Shown here piece after piece: positions 1-9,152 of a stretch of DNA of 64,000 bases (position 1 is its first letter; every line of letters begins with the position of its first letter). The notes beneath the pieces are model-generated. The model was not told the origin of the DNA. It was given only the letters and a program-made list of their open reading frames with translations, and ran no database searches. Made by a program: the position numbers and the translations under genes. The DNA lies in contig OX336388.2 of NCBI GenBank assembly GCA_946902985.2, positions 368,825,387-368,889,386 of the forward strand, written 5' to 3'. Origin of the DNA: Meconema thalassinum. Its lineage: Eukaryota > Arthropoda > Insecta > Orthoptera > Tettigoniidae.

Positions 1-636
1 ATTTGGTTCCGTGATAACCTTCTTGCCGTTTGCAAACTTGCACACCAATGTAATTAATGGAATTGCATTGCGTCTTACAGCAATAGATGGACCTCTGAGA
101 ATATGTTGCCATGGTTACCGGCTTGTATTCGTTCATTAGTTTATTAAATTAAATTAGTTTTCTGGGAATATCTCAAAAACGGTTGGTTTTAGGGCCTTAA
201 AATGTGGAATTCGGGGACCCTTCAGGGCCCCCGAGTTTTGTCTCACATCGAGGGGCTGAAAATGATTTTTGTCTCGTCCTTCTACTCCTATTTCAGCATG
301 CATTTTAAGGGGGTAGGCCCCCTTTTATGAGAGGTACGGAGAAGGGTTACATCAATGATTAGTGTCGTGCCTCTGATGGATATCTGTACCAAATTTTACG
401 TTGATACACCCAGCCGTTCTCGAGTTATAAGGAAACAAATTTGTCCACAGACAATCAAACAAACAGACGGACCAAAACATTATTTTCGCGCGCATCTATC
501 ATAAAACAGTCTGAAACGTGTAAATAACTCAAATTTCCGTAGAAATTCAGAAAAAAAACAGACAAATTTTCTATTTATATATAGAGAGAGAGATATACTG
601 CACCGCTCGGTGTTGACCGTGTTTTATTGCACAAAT
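1..636. other. Unclassified repeat-like sequence
   Basis: No gene is visible. The text resembles non-coding parts of dispersed insect repeats: short G/C runs near 220-330 and a GA-rich stretch near 583-595. I cannot assign a family from one copy. Confidence 0.3.
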
Positions 637-1000
637 TTAGGTTATACTCGCTAACCGTCGGAGATACACGAAAAGTGATATGAACCTTTTGGATAGAAAA
701 TTAAATGCTAAAGCTCGTGTATACCATCAAAAGTTTGCTATTTCTTAGCGTTCTCTTTTTATTTGAAATGGAAATATGAAATTTTGAAACCAAAGGGTGT
801 AGTGACGTCACAAAAGTAGGTTTAACTCGCTAACCGTTGGAGATACACGAAAAGTGATAAGGAACTTTCTGATAGAAAATTAAATTTCAAAGGTCGTTTG
901 TGCCATCAAAAGTTTTCTATTTCCTACCGTTATCTTTTTATTTGATATGGAAATATGAAATTTTGAAACCAAAGGGTGTAGTGACGTCACTAAAGTGGTC
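637..1000. repeat. Two tandem units of about 179 bp
   Basis: The phrase CTCGCTAACCG recurs at about 647 and 826, and the text after it is nearly the same in both units (GGAGATACACGAAAAGTGAT, later AAGGGTGTAGTGACGTCAC). This is a direct tandem duplication with a 179-bp period. It lies in the same dispersed repeat as the flanks; I see no coding meaning. Confidence 0.75.
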
Positions 1001-1039
1001 GCCATTTCTTAATAGTGCAAAATATCGAAATTAAAAGTA

Positions 1040-1165
1040 TCCTATATGTAAACCTGGTATTTCAGCTACATCCAGGCCAAATTTCATTTAAATCGGACCA
1101 GTGGTTCTTGCGTTATTAGGTAACAGACAGACAGACAAACAGAAAGACAGACACACACCATCTCA
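1040..1165 (+). repeat. Repeat tail with GACA-type microsatellite
   Basis: Sequence resembling the 3' end of an RTE-type LINE or similar repeat ends in an irregular CAGACAGACAGAC stretch (about 1122-1152). The Tc1-like element is inserted just downstream. Family assignment is by resemblance only. Confidence 0.3.
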
Positions 1166-1175
1166 TTTTTATATA

Positions 1176-1211
1176 CACACATCAAAAAAAGTTTTGCATC
1201 ACCTCGGTTCC
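1176..1211 (+). repeat. Left TIR of the Tc1-like element
   Basis: 36 bp, the exact reverse complement of 2605-2640. A weaker match continues a further 10-15 bp inward. Confidence 0.95.
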
Positions 1212-1370
1212 AAGAGTTCCGGAACCTTTAAATACAAAGGGAATAGAGATCAACACAAACAACATTTCAGCTCGTTTTATTGCTCATGAGACCCACACAT
1301 TGCATGTTGTACCATCATACAGCTAGACTTTCAGCATTTGTGGTCCAGATTGCAGTACACACCACTACCT

Positions 1371-2396
1371 CTAATACCCAGTAGCACGTCCTCTTGCATT
1401 GATGCATGCCTGTATTCGTCGTGGCATACTATCCACAAGTTCATCAAGACACTGTTGGTCCAAATTGTCCCACTCCTCAACGACAATTCGGCGTAAATCT
1501 CTCAGAGTGGTTGGTGGGTCAAGACGTCCATAAACAGCCCTTTTCAACATATCCCAGGCATGTTCGATAGGGTTCATGTCTGGCGAACATGCTGGCCACT
1601 GTAGTCGAGCGATGTCGTTATCTTGAAGGAACGCATTCACAAGATGTGCACGATGAGGTCGAGAATTGTCGTCCATGAAGACAAATGCCTCTCCAATATT
1701 CTGCCGATATGGGTGCACTATGGGTCGGAGGATGTCATTCAGGTATCGTAAAGCCGTTTCGGAGCCTTCCATGACCACCAGTGGCGTACGTCGGCCCCAC
1801 ATAATGCCACCCCAAAACATCAGGGAACCACCACCTTGCTGCACTCGCTGGACAGTGTGTCTAAGACGTTCAGCCTGACCAGGGTGCCTCCAAACACGTC
1901 TCCGACGATTGTCTGGTTGAAGGCATATGCGACACTCATCGGTGAAGAGAACGTGATGCCAATTCTGTGGGGTCCATTCAGCATGTTGTTGGGCCCATCT
2001 GTACCGCGCTGCATGGTGTCGGGGTTGCAAAGCTGGACCTCGCCATGGACGTCGGGAGTGAAGTTGCGCATCATGCAGCCTATTGCGCACAGTTTGAGTT
2101 GAAACACGACGTCCTGTGGCTGAACGAAACGCATTATTCAACATGGTGGCATTGCTGTCAGGGTTCCTCCGAGCGGCAATCCGTAAGTAGCGGTCATCCA
2201 CTACAGTAGTAGCCCTTGGGCGGCCTGAGCGAGGCCTGTCATCGACAGTTCCTGTATCTCTGTACCTCCTCCATGTCCGAACAACATCGCTTTGGTTCAC
2301 TCTGAGACGCCTGGAAACTTCCCTTGTTGAGAGCCCTTCTTGACACAAAGTAACAATGCGGACGCGATCGAACTGCGGTATTGACCTTCTAGGCAT
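1371..2396 (-). CDS. Tc1-like transposase, DD34E, intact
   Basis: A 341-residue ORF of the usual length for a Tc1 transposase, which cuts and pastes its own element in the nucleus. Residues 1-110 hold two helix-turn-helix regions (for example STREVSRRLRVNQ near 23-35) joined by an RSGRPR linker near 56-61, the minor-groove contact typical of the family. The catalytic triad can be read as D153 (FTDE), D243 (MDDN) and E278 (NPIEH); exactly 34 residues separate D243 from E278, giving DD34E. The start at 2396 is chosen because MPRRS begins directly before the first HTH. The stop lies about 160 bp inside the left TIR. There are no frameshifts or internal stops. The overlapping ORFs in other frames are shadows. 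Confidence 0.93.
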   Translation of the reverse strand: MPRRSIPQFDRVRIVTLCQEGLSTREVSRRLRVNQSDVVRTWRRYRDTGTVDDRPRSGRPRATTVVDDRYLRIAARRNPDSNATMLNNAFRSATGRRVSTQTVRNRLHDAQLHSRRPWRGPALQPRHHAARYRWAQQHAEWTPQNWHHVLFTDECRICLQPDNRRRRVWRHPGQAERLRHTVQRVQQGGGSLMFWGGIMWGRRTPLVVMEGSETALRYLNDILRPIVHPYRQNIGEAFVFMDDNSRPHRAHLVNAFLQDNDIARLQWPACSPDMNPIEHAWDMLKRAVYGRLDPPTTLRDLRRIVVEEWDNLDQQCLDELVDSMPRRIQACINARGRATGY

Positions 2397-2604
2397 GGTA
2401 GAACTACAGACAACATGAGCAGCGTACCTTCGTCCTGGTGGAATGACTGGAACTGATCGGCTGTCGTACCCCCTCCGTCTAATAGGCCCTGCTCATGCAT
2501 GGTTGTTTTCATCTTTGAGCAGTTTTAGTGACATCTATGAACAGTCAAAGGGACTGTATCTTTGATACAATATACACAGTCAACGTCTATATGCCGGAGA
2601 TCTG

Positions 2605-2640
2605 GGAACCGAGGTGATGCAAAACTTTTTTTGATGTGTG
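2605..2640 (-). repeat. Right TIR of the Tc1-like element
   Basis: 36 bp, the exact reverse complement of 1176-1211, followed by the TA target duplication. Confidence 0.95.
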
Positions 2641-2642
2641 TA

Positions 2643-2943
2643 TTAGTATGATTAAACAATATTGTTCGCTTATATTCGCGCTAAGACCTGGCTAGACATG
2701 ATTATTATCTACACACACAGAAATATGTCTAATACCGGTATGATGTTACTAACATCTTGCATTACATAAGAACACTTAGTATAGTAGTAACGTTCGAACA
2801 GTAAGTAAAGTTTCAAATATTTCACTCGTAGCTTGAAACACAGACACAAATCACAATCCACATGCACCTGCACGCGATTGAACGTCAAGAAAACAAGTGC
2901 CGCACAGAACCCTATACGTACTGTATAGATATTAGTTTCAACT
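2643..2943. other. No feature recognised
   Basis: AT-rich flank between the Tc1-like element and a LINE fragment. I see no ORF or repeat structure in it. Confidence 0.4.
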
Positions 2944-3690
2944 CCTTAATAGTTATACAACGTTAGCTGTTGACAGATAGAGTGGTAGAAGCCAGCGAGA
3001 AAAGTGATTTATCTCTAAATGTTAATAAAACCAGTTTCACAGTAATTTCTAAAGACAATAATCCAGGAAATTTGGTAATCAATGGTGAAGCAGTTCAACG
3101 AGTTCAGAAATACAGATATTTAGGAACCATAGTTAATGATACCAATGATTGCTCTCAAGAAAGTTAGGTTAGGATTGGACAAGCCAGAATTGCATTCAAT
3201 CAAATGAGAAATGTATTGTGCAATAGAGACCTTAGTATAAATTTAAAACTAAGTTTACTAAAATGTTATGGTATGGAAGCTTGGACACTGAAACAAGATA
3301 TGATTAACAGACTACGGCGTTTGAGATGTCGACATATCGAAGGATCTTACGAGTAAGCTGGGTCGATAGAATCACAAATCTTGAGATATTGCGTAGGATA
3401 GGTAAAGATAGGAGATAATTACCTGTGTCAGAATTAGGAAGTTACAATACTTGGGCCATATAATGAGGGGAGACAGGTATCGTCTTCTACAAGAAATAAT
3501 TATTCAATGGAAGGTTGAGGGCAGAAAGAGTCGAGGAAGGAGAAGGATCTCTTGGTTGGACAACCTAAAATAATGGTTCAAGTGTAGTTCAAGTGAACTT
3601 TTCAATGCTGCTAATTCCAAAAACCAGATTGCGGTGATGATCGCCAACCTTCTTAGAGGAGACGGCACATGAAGAAGAAGTGCGAATATC
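2944..3690 (+). pseudogene. LINE reverse-transcriptase C-terminal remnant
   Basis: The plus strand reads the C-terminal part of an RTE/BovB-like LINE ORF2. An open piece at 2970-3167 contains KYRYLGTIVNDTND (the YLG motif after the RT domain). It is followed, after a stop and frameshifts, by recognisable pieces: IGQARIAFNQMRN, KLQYLGHIMRGD and GRRRISWLDN. A short GAAGAAGAAG stretch lies at the end (3671-3680), as in LINE 3' tails. The 5' end is missing, as usual for truncated LINE copies. The protein is broken and cannot be functional. The exact clade is uncertain. Confidence 0.75.
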
Positions 3691-3748
3691 ACGTTATATG
3701 TATATACCTTTGAAATGCACGCACCCCAGCACACCTACAGTATATATA

Positions 3749-4535
3749 CAGTGAGTCCGGGAATGTTCTCCGCAGCGCTTACATGCTTCTGCGAGAGCTA
3801 GCTACAGCAGTTACGTTGGTAGCACGGCTGCCGCTTGCATCATAACAAATAAACAGTAAACTTCGTACTCACCACAGCCATTCATAACAGATGCTCGAAC
3901 CATTCACAGTACATCACTCTTTTTCCGTAAGCAGTTTGTTATAATTCATGAACCACGGTATCTTCAAAAGGGAACAACTGAAGCTTGTCTCATACAGCTT
4001 TATGTGCTGTCGACTTAGAGATTTCTGTTTGTTGAGCTAATTTTCATGTTGATTTACTTGGACTACGCAGCATTATATCGGAGATTTCATCAAGTTTTTC
4101 ATCTGTTAAAAGCGTAGGCCTGCCTGTTCACGGTACATCGTGAACTGAGCCAGTCACACGAAATTTACTTACCAAATCCCGAACGGTATCACGGTTTGGA
4201 CACTTTGAATTAGGAAACTGCGCCTGAAATCTTAATTTTACATTTTCAGTAAACCGATCGCCTTCGCGAAAAACGTATTACACCAAAAATAACTCTCTCT
4301 TCAGTAGTAAACATTACCGCCTGTATACTGTTGCACTCTTCCAATAATCTATCTGAACGCTCGCTGACTTTAATACACACTGAAGACATGCAGGCTCGCT
4401 CGCTTATCGCGATACACACTGACAGCCAACACGGGGGAGTCCCGCTTTTAAGGACACAGTGCAGCCAACTAAACTCATGACTCAACCTCTCGCAGCTGCA
4501 CGTACTCACTGCGGAGAACATTCTCGGGCACCCTG
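3749..4535 (-). mobile_element. Decayed DUF4817-type transposon (787 bp)
   Basis: The ends are imperfect inverted repeats: CAGTGAGTCCGGGAATGTTC at the left, and at the right the reverse complement reads CAGGGTGCCCGAGAATGTTC. TA lies on both sides (3747-3748 and 4536-4537), fitting Tc1/mariner-like insertion. The interior keeps only the N-terminal part of a transposase on the minus strand. A second member lies at 62518-63166. Confidence 0.8.
4030..4325 (-). pseudogene. Transposase N-terminal HTH remnant (DUF4817-like)
   Basis: On the minus strand, TTEERVIFGV (near 4312) begins a helix-turn-helix region. It continues in other frames as FPNSKCPNRDTV, FRVTGSVHD, TGRPTLLTDEKLDEISDIM and EISKSTAH. 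This order matches the DUF4817/HTH N-terminus common in mariner-like transposases of insects. Several stops and at least one frameshift break it, and the DDE catalytic region is absent. Confidence 0.72.
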
Positions 4536-4537
4536 TA

Positions 4538-5423
4538 TATTTAATTTTGACGGGTAGGGTTACGTAGTATGCTAATAAGGTGATTGCGCTGTCAAACTAT
4601 TGTTGCATTTTCTGCGCCTCCCATAGTGCCCGGTGCGGTCACATCGTTCGCACCGCCCTAGTGCCGGCTCTGAGAAAGTGGGGTTTGCTGAGATGAATAG
4701 AAAAAAATTGCAGGTACATAAACTTACTAGGTATACTCACAGCAGTTCCTCTTGAGGAAATCTGTATAATGACTTGGGATCACTTTGTATTTTGTAATTA
4801 AAACACCCATACATAGTCCAAAAGTTACACTTCTAACATGTACAGCACATAAACTTGCCAGCTGATTGAAATCGAGTTCGTAGTTGTCTGCACAAACCGC
4901 TAGATTGCACGCCAATACTGTGTCGCCAGTTTGTCGCAGGAGTTTCCACTATTATCATATAAGCTATTTAATTTAACCCCTCAGGAGACAAAGAGGAGAG
5001 ATTTTAAACTAATGGATAACTTAGTGAATTTTTGAGATATTTGTTGAAAATTGATTGTCACTGGTGAAGATATTATATAATACTCCAGTGATTTTCATTT
5101 TCTAACATAGTTATATATTGCGCATGCGTTTATATATATAGCTTATGTGTCTTAATCGTTTATAAGACGTATCTTTAACTCGGCAGTTGTGTGTTCAGAT
5201 ATTCATACGCAAGTGATGTGTGGGTGTGTGGTACACCCCATGTTGTTTTTGATTCATTAAAAATACTTAACGTTTGAAATTAATATTTTAACGGATTCCA
5301 TGATATTACTGCAACATAAAGTGAATATATATTGATATAAAATGGCAACAATGCAGTTCAACATTTATTTATTCACTACTAATCATCATCTGTATTTTTC
5401 CTTAGTGGCACATTTATCACACA
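4538..5423. other. No gene recognised
   Basis: AT-rich sequence between transposon remnants. Short ORFs here lack recognisable motifs and are taken as chance. Confidence 0.4.
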
Positions 5424-5830
5424 CTAGCAGGTACCCGCAGCTTCGCCCGCGATCAAGACAATGGGGACGATGCATTATTGCTGATGATTGGTTTATTCTA
5501 TTACAGCGATCGCGGCTACAGGTGGGTCCATTCTAATTCTGAATATTCTGATACATACCGTATATTAATATGAGCAGCAAAGTGGGAATTTTGTAGAGTT
5601 GTAGAAGTCTGCAGGGTTCGATGATACATTATGTTAACACATTTTAAAATTACGTTTTTGGTTTTGCCATCTTCTGCTGAGACATAACGATTTTGTTGTC
5701 CGGATGGTCGCGAGCACGCCACATACAGTTGCCCATGGGAAAAAATGGTTTTGTATAAATGTACACGTGCTACTGTCAAGTGCGTGTCATTGCGCTTTGT
5801 TAATAAATTGCGAATATTGTTTGAAGAGGG
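5424..5830 (-). mobile_element. Helitron 3' end fragment
   Basis: Reading the minus strand, the fragment ends with GCTAG followed by T, the CTRR/T end of Helitrons. Just before it is the GC-rich subterminal segment GCGGGCGAAGCTGCGGG (5435-5451), which would be the hairpin but has mismatches. Upstream is the C-terminal coding part of a Helitron helicase. The element is cut off near 5830, where FLYWCH-related sequence begins. Confidence 0.72.
5516..5830 (-). pseudogene. Helitron Rep/helicase C-terminal remnant
   Basis: The minus-strand ORF contains FSHGQLYVACSR, the diagnostic motif near the end of PIF1-like Helitron helicases, followed by GKTKNVILKCVNI, which resembles the usual C-terminal tail. 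The C-terminal 70-80 residues are recognisable. Upstream the reading frame passes into an unrelated FLYWCH-derived repeat (from about 5836), so the apparent 146-residue protein is a chimera of two broken elements. The Rep domain and helicase motifs I-V are missing. Confidence 0.75.
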
Positions 5831-5835
5831 AACTG

Positions 5836-5990
5836 CACTCTTCATAGTTATTATAGTTATAGTTATAAGAGTAGCCTTGATAGAGTGCACGTTGCCTACC
5901 TTTGTTGGTTTTAGTAAGTTCCAAAGTAGTAAGTGACCTGTCAGTACGATGTTCACACTACAAAGGTCACAACGGTTTTGCTAATGGAGT
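5836..5990 (-). pseudogene. FLYWCH ORF 5' fragment, type I (copy 1)
   Basis: The minus strand encodes TKTNKGRQRALYQGYSYNYN, the beginning of a FLYWCH domain. The aligned start codon of the type II ORF (11457) is not ATG here. The same block recurs at 6946-7095 (same strand) and 10805-10955 (opposite strand). It stops soon after the YNYNYN stretch, so the zinc ligands are absent. Confidence 0.7.
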
Positions 5991-6001
5991 GGCCTACCAT
6001 A

Positions 6002-6235
6002 AGTTTTTATATTGGCTTTTTTTGTGTTGGGTTGGCTTTTTGTGTTGACTTTCCGTGTTGGCTTTTTGTGTTGGCTTTTGTGTTGGCTTTTCGTGTTGGC
6101 TTTTGGTGTTGGCTTTTGGTGTTGGCTTTTGTGTTGGCTTTTTGTGTTGGCATTTTGTGTTGGCTTTTTATGTTGGCTTTTTGTGTTGGCTTTTGTGTTG
6201 GCTTTAGTGTTGGCTTTTGTATTGGCTTATTTGAC
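6002..6235. repeat. Minisatellite, 12-13 bp unit TTGGCTTTTGTG
   Basis: About 18 imperfect tandem copies of TTGGCTTTTGTG with 4-5 T variation. Both strands read open as repetitive peptides (KANTKSQHK-like or CWLFVLAF-like) only because the unit lacks stops; these are not genes. The array abuts FLYWCH fragment copy 1. Confidence 0.93.
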
Positions 6236-6339
6236 AAGTTATTCGAGTCAATGTATTTAGTGGATTTTTTCTTGGTGTTGGAAACTAGTTGAAAGAGAGG
6301 GAATATTTAAAGACTTAACCTCAGCTCACTAACCTAACC

Positions 6340-6480
6340 TAATATGATTCCATTCACATTTTGCCGCTTATAGATATAGGAGTAGCCATGAAACAGTGCA
6401 CGTGGTTTGCCTTTATTGGTTATAGTATATTCCATAGTACTAACTGACTTGTAAAGTTGATCTACCTACTACAAAGGTCA
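6340..6480 (-). pseudogene. FLYWCH ORF 5' fragment, type II (left arm)
   Basis: The reverse complement of 11405-11553 with few differences. It holds the ATG and the first part of the FLYWCH ORF seen at 11457 (TNKGKPRALFHGY), but is cut at 6338 before the zinc-binding region. Confidence 0.8.
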
Positions 6481-6526
6481 GAACAATTCTGGTGTAAGTG
6501 TGATTTTGTGTTGACGTTTTATATAG

Positions 6527-6845
6527 GATGATGTTGGTGGCTTATGTTGGTGGCTTATGCTGGTGGCTTATGTTGGTGGCTTATGTTGGTGGCGTATATT
6601 TGTGGCTTATGTTGATGGCTTATGTTGGTGGCTTATTTTGGTGTCTTATGTTGGTGGTTTATATTAGTGGCTTATGTCGGGGGCTTATATTTGTGGCTTA
6701 TGTTGGTGGCTTATGTTTGTTGCTTATGTTGGTGGCTATTTTGGTGGCTTATGTTGGTTGCTTATGATGGTGGCTTATGTTGGTGGCTATGTTGGTGGCT
6801 CTTGTTGGTGGCTTATGTTAATGCCTTATGCTGGTGGCTTATTTT
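6527..6845. repeat. Minisatellite, 13-bp unit ATGTTGGTGGCTT
   Basis: About 24 tandem copies of a 13-bp unit with scattered substitutions. Three units make 39 bp, so open frames of 13-residue repeats (MLVAYVGGLCWWL) appear; they are artefacts. The array lies directly upstream of the FLYWCH type II fragment. Confidence 0.93.
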
Positions 6846-6945
6846 GATGTGTTTTTGTTATATAATGTATTTGATCCATTCATTTATGACGTCATAGCCA
6901 GTCTTAAAGCTAGTCTAAACTTGTCCGACATGTTGGATTTTTTTC

Positions 6946-7095
6946 ATAGTTATTATAGTTATAGTTATAAGAGTAGCCTTGATAGAGTGCACGTTGCCTA
7001 CCTTTGTTGGTTTTAGTAAGTTCCAAAGTAGTAACTGACCTGTCAGTACGATGTTCACACTACAAAGGTTACAACGGTTTTGCTAATGGAGTGGC
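6946..7095 (-). pseudogene. FLYWCH ORF 5' fragment, type I (copy 2)
   Basis: Nearly identical to 5836-5990 and the reverse complement of 10805-10955. It encodes the start of a FLYWCH domain only; no ATG aligns with the type II start. Confidence 0.75.
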
Positions 7096-7107
7096 CTACC
7101 ATAAGTT

Positions 7108-7352
7108 TTTATATTGGCTTTTTTTTGTGTTGGGTTGGCTTTTTGTGTTGACTTTCCGTGTTGGCTTTTTGTGTTGGCTTTTGTGTTGGCTTTTGGTGTT
7201 GGCTTTTGGTGTTGGCTTTCCGTGTTGGCTTTTGTGTTGGCTTTTTGTGTTGGCATTTTGTGTTGGCTTTTTATGTTGGCTTTTTGTGTTCGCTTTTTGT
7301 GTTGGCTTTTGTGTTGGCTTTAGTGTTGGCTTTTGTATTGGCTTATTTGACA
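7108..7352. repeat. Minisatellite, 12-13 bp unit (copy 2)
   Basis: The same TTGGCTTTTGTG array as 6002-6235, with the same flanking sequence (AAGTTATTCGAGTCAATG) on its far side. Confidence 0.93.
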
Positions 7353-7440
7353 AGTTATTCGAGTCAATGTATTTAGTGGATTTTTTCTTGGTGTTGGAAA
7401 CTAGTTGAAAGAGAGGGAATATTTAAAGACTTAACCTCAG

Positions 7441-7530
7441 CTCACTAACCTAACCTAACCTAAATTCACCTAACCTAACTTTACCTAACCTAACCTAACT
7501 TCAGCTAACCTAACCTAACCTAACCTTTCA
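7441..7530. repeat. Interstitial CCTAA telomere-type repeats
   Basis: Irregular runs of CCTAA (the insect telomere unit TTAGG on the other strand), mixed with CTTTACCTAA and CTTCAGCTAA variants. A second short run is at 7640-7680. They sit inside the palindrome arm, not at a chromosome end. Confidence 0.88.
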
Positions 7531-7740
7531 ACTCTCAGATGTTAATTAAATTCTGTGCATAGTCGAGTCGGAACTCAAGACCTCATGGATAAAAACCAAT
7601 TATTTTTGATGGCTTATTTTGGTAACTTATTTTGATGGCTAACCTAACTTTACCTAACCTAACCTAACCTAACCTCAGCTCACTTTGGATATTACTAGTA
7701 AGTGTTCATATCCTCCGCTAGGTATTCTGCTAGTAGTACA

Positions 7741-8697
7741 TTTCAGGGGGATGACAGTTCATAGGGAGCGCGTGGGTCGGGGTAAGGCCCTGTACTGGAT
7801 GTTCTGCCAACCAATGTAGAATTAATTTTAGCACTAAGGTTCCGTAGTTGGCACTCATGAACGTTCACATCAAACCGACTGGCGGAAGCGGGAATAGTCT
7901 GTTTTGATTGAATTTCCTCGTGGTGTTGTCGGTTGTATTGATTTGTTCAGTATTTTGATTGTTTATTTGAATTGAAATGAGAGTCAATCATGCCACTGCA
8001 AGGGAGGAAAATTTGCCAAGCACCGAGATGTAAGAATTATAATGATAGTAAGATCAATACGGCAATTTTTATCTTCCTGGTGTTGACCATGTGTAAAACT
8101 AGTGGGCAGTATGGACTACATCTCGAATAAAAATATATAGAGAATAAAGTGTGCATTTCCACTCTTGTTTGTTTTCTTACCCATTCTCATTTGCATTGCA
8201 CTAAAATTTGTGGTTTAGGGCTACGCGGATGGGTGGGTGGCAGCGGGCATGCGAGGCAAAAAGTGAGGTTATGGCAATGTAGTGTGTGCATTTGGACAGT
8301 TTTCTTTATATTCATCGAATATCCCAACAATTCTGTAGAGTATGAGAGCATTTTTAATTAACCTAGAGGTGAATTAGGCTCTAGAACGGCATAACTTTGT
8401 CCTTCGTGACAAATCTATTGCCAACATTGATATATATCAAAATGTATTATTTTCCTATCTGGACGTATATTTCAGCGCCTAGTGAAAGGCGCAGTTATGT
8501 TTGTGTTATTTTCATCAATAATCAATAACTCTTCGCAGAACATACTGTTCATTTACGTGTAATAAAGGCTACATTCATATGGCTTTTTACTTTTTATGTT
8601 GCCAGACTTGCCAGTACAATCCATAGCCTCAGGCGTGTTCTCTCTCGGAAATTCAATAACCAAAAGTGACGAATCTCTTATACTTACATGATCCTTG
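7741..8697. mobile_element. 957-bp insertion unique to the left arm
   Basis: The right arm reads straight through this point (TAGTACAGGTAG at about 10192-10203 in reverse complement). In the left arm the same text is split, and GTACA is repeated on both sides (7736-7740 and 8698-8702), so this looks like an insertion with a 4-5 bp TSD. I see no TIRs or poly-A. It contains a THAP-like ORF start. Confidence 0.65.
7990..8130 (+). pseudogene. THAP-like zinc-finger exon, frameshifted
   Basis: An ATG opens a 46-residue ORF with CQAPRCKNYND, which fits the C-x4-C start of a THAP DNA-binding domain. A residue stretch like the usual SFhkFP follows in degraded form (TAIFIFL). After a frameshift another frame reads GSMDYISNKNI, resembling the later part of a THAP domain (W/M..I..). 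THAP domains occur in P-element-type transposases and host factors. The call rests on a short match and could be wrong. Confidence 0.4.
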
Positions 8698-8856
8698 GTA
8701 CAGGTAGTGCTCATATTTACCGCTAAGTAGCGGAAACATACTTTGCGTGTTGCATGTGACACTTGTGAAGTTTAACCGCATGAAAGACGTGCCTGTATAA
8801 GGTCTCTATTTAAACTCAATATACAATTAACCACTAAATGTTCAGAACTAACATGT

Positions 8857-9152
8857 ATAGCCAAGTTTAGGGTATATAGGAGACCCTTAGTAAGAAAAGC
8901 TGTCTAACCCACTAGTGTACTGCCTTGTCATACGCAGTAAGCACCTGTTGGCAGAAAACAACAACAACAATTTGAGAAAGCCAACAACATATCCATTAAT
9001 GTATTTAAAGGAAACAGTTTTTTGTTGGCTTTCTCATATTGTTGTTGTTGTTTTCTGCCAACAGGTGCTTACTGCGTATGACAAGGCTGTACACTAGTGG
9101 GTTAGACAGCCTTTCTTGCTAAGGATCTCCTATATACCCTAAACATGGCTAT
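8857..9152. repeat. Near-perfect hairpin, 131-bp arms, 34-bp loop
   Basis: 8857-8987 pairs with 9022-9152 as its reverse complement with a handful of mismatches, for example GTTGGCAGAAAACAACAAC against the same text on the other strand. It is fully contained in the spacer of the large palindrome and begins where the left arm ends. This could be a foldback element or a second, younger inverted duplication. Confidence 0.9.

Larger units (their letters stand above)
1176..2640 (-). mobile_element. Complete Tc1-like transposon (1465 bp)
   Basis: Both ends carry the same 36-bp terminal inverted repeat, beginning CACACATCAAAAAAAGTTTT, with no mismatch between 1176-1211 and 2605-2640. The element is bounded by TA on each side (1174-1175 and 2641-2642), the TSD expected of the Tc1/mariner superfamily. 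Inside is one uninterrupted transposase ORF on the minus strand. Perfect TIRs plus an open ORF point to recent insertion and possible activity; that is inference from one copy. Confidence 0.95.
6338..8856 (+). repeat. Left arm of a large imperfect palindrome
   Basis: This arm matches, in reverse complement, 10036-11553 in the same block order: FLYWCH type II fragment, 13-bp minisatellite, a roughly 100-bp spacer with GACGTCATA, FLYWCH type I fragment, 12-bp minisatellite, CCTAA repeats, a unique block with CATCAAAAATAA on the opposite strand, then a block ending AACTAACATGTATAG. The left arm is longer because it holds an extra insertion at 7741-8697. The homology stops at 6338, where an extra copy of FLYWCH type I plus minisatellite is attached. 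Confidence 0.88.

Noticed and set aside
1820..2134. Open frames overlapping the Tc1-like transposase on both strands
   Set aside because: Shadows of the real 341-codon ORF; none has transposase motifs.
6002..7352. CRISPR array
   Set aside because: The repeats are direct tandem units without unique spacers, and the sequence is eukaryotic.
6002..7408. Long open frames on both strands rich in Lys-Ala-Asn-Thr or Cys-Trp-Leu-Phe
   Set aside because: They follow from stop-free 12-13 bp minisatellite units read in any frame; no start context, no domain and equal openness on both strands.
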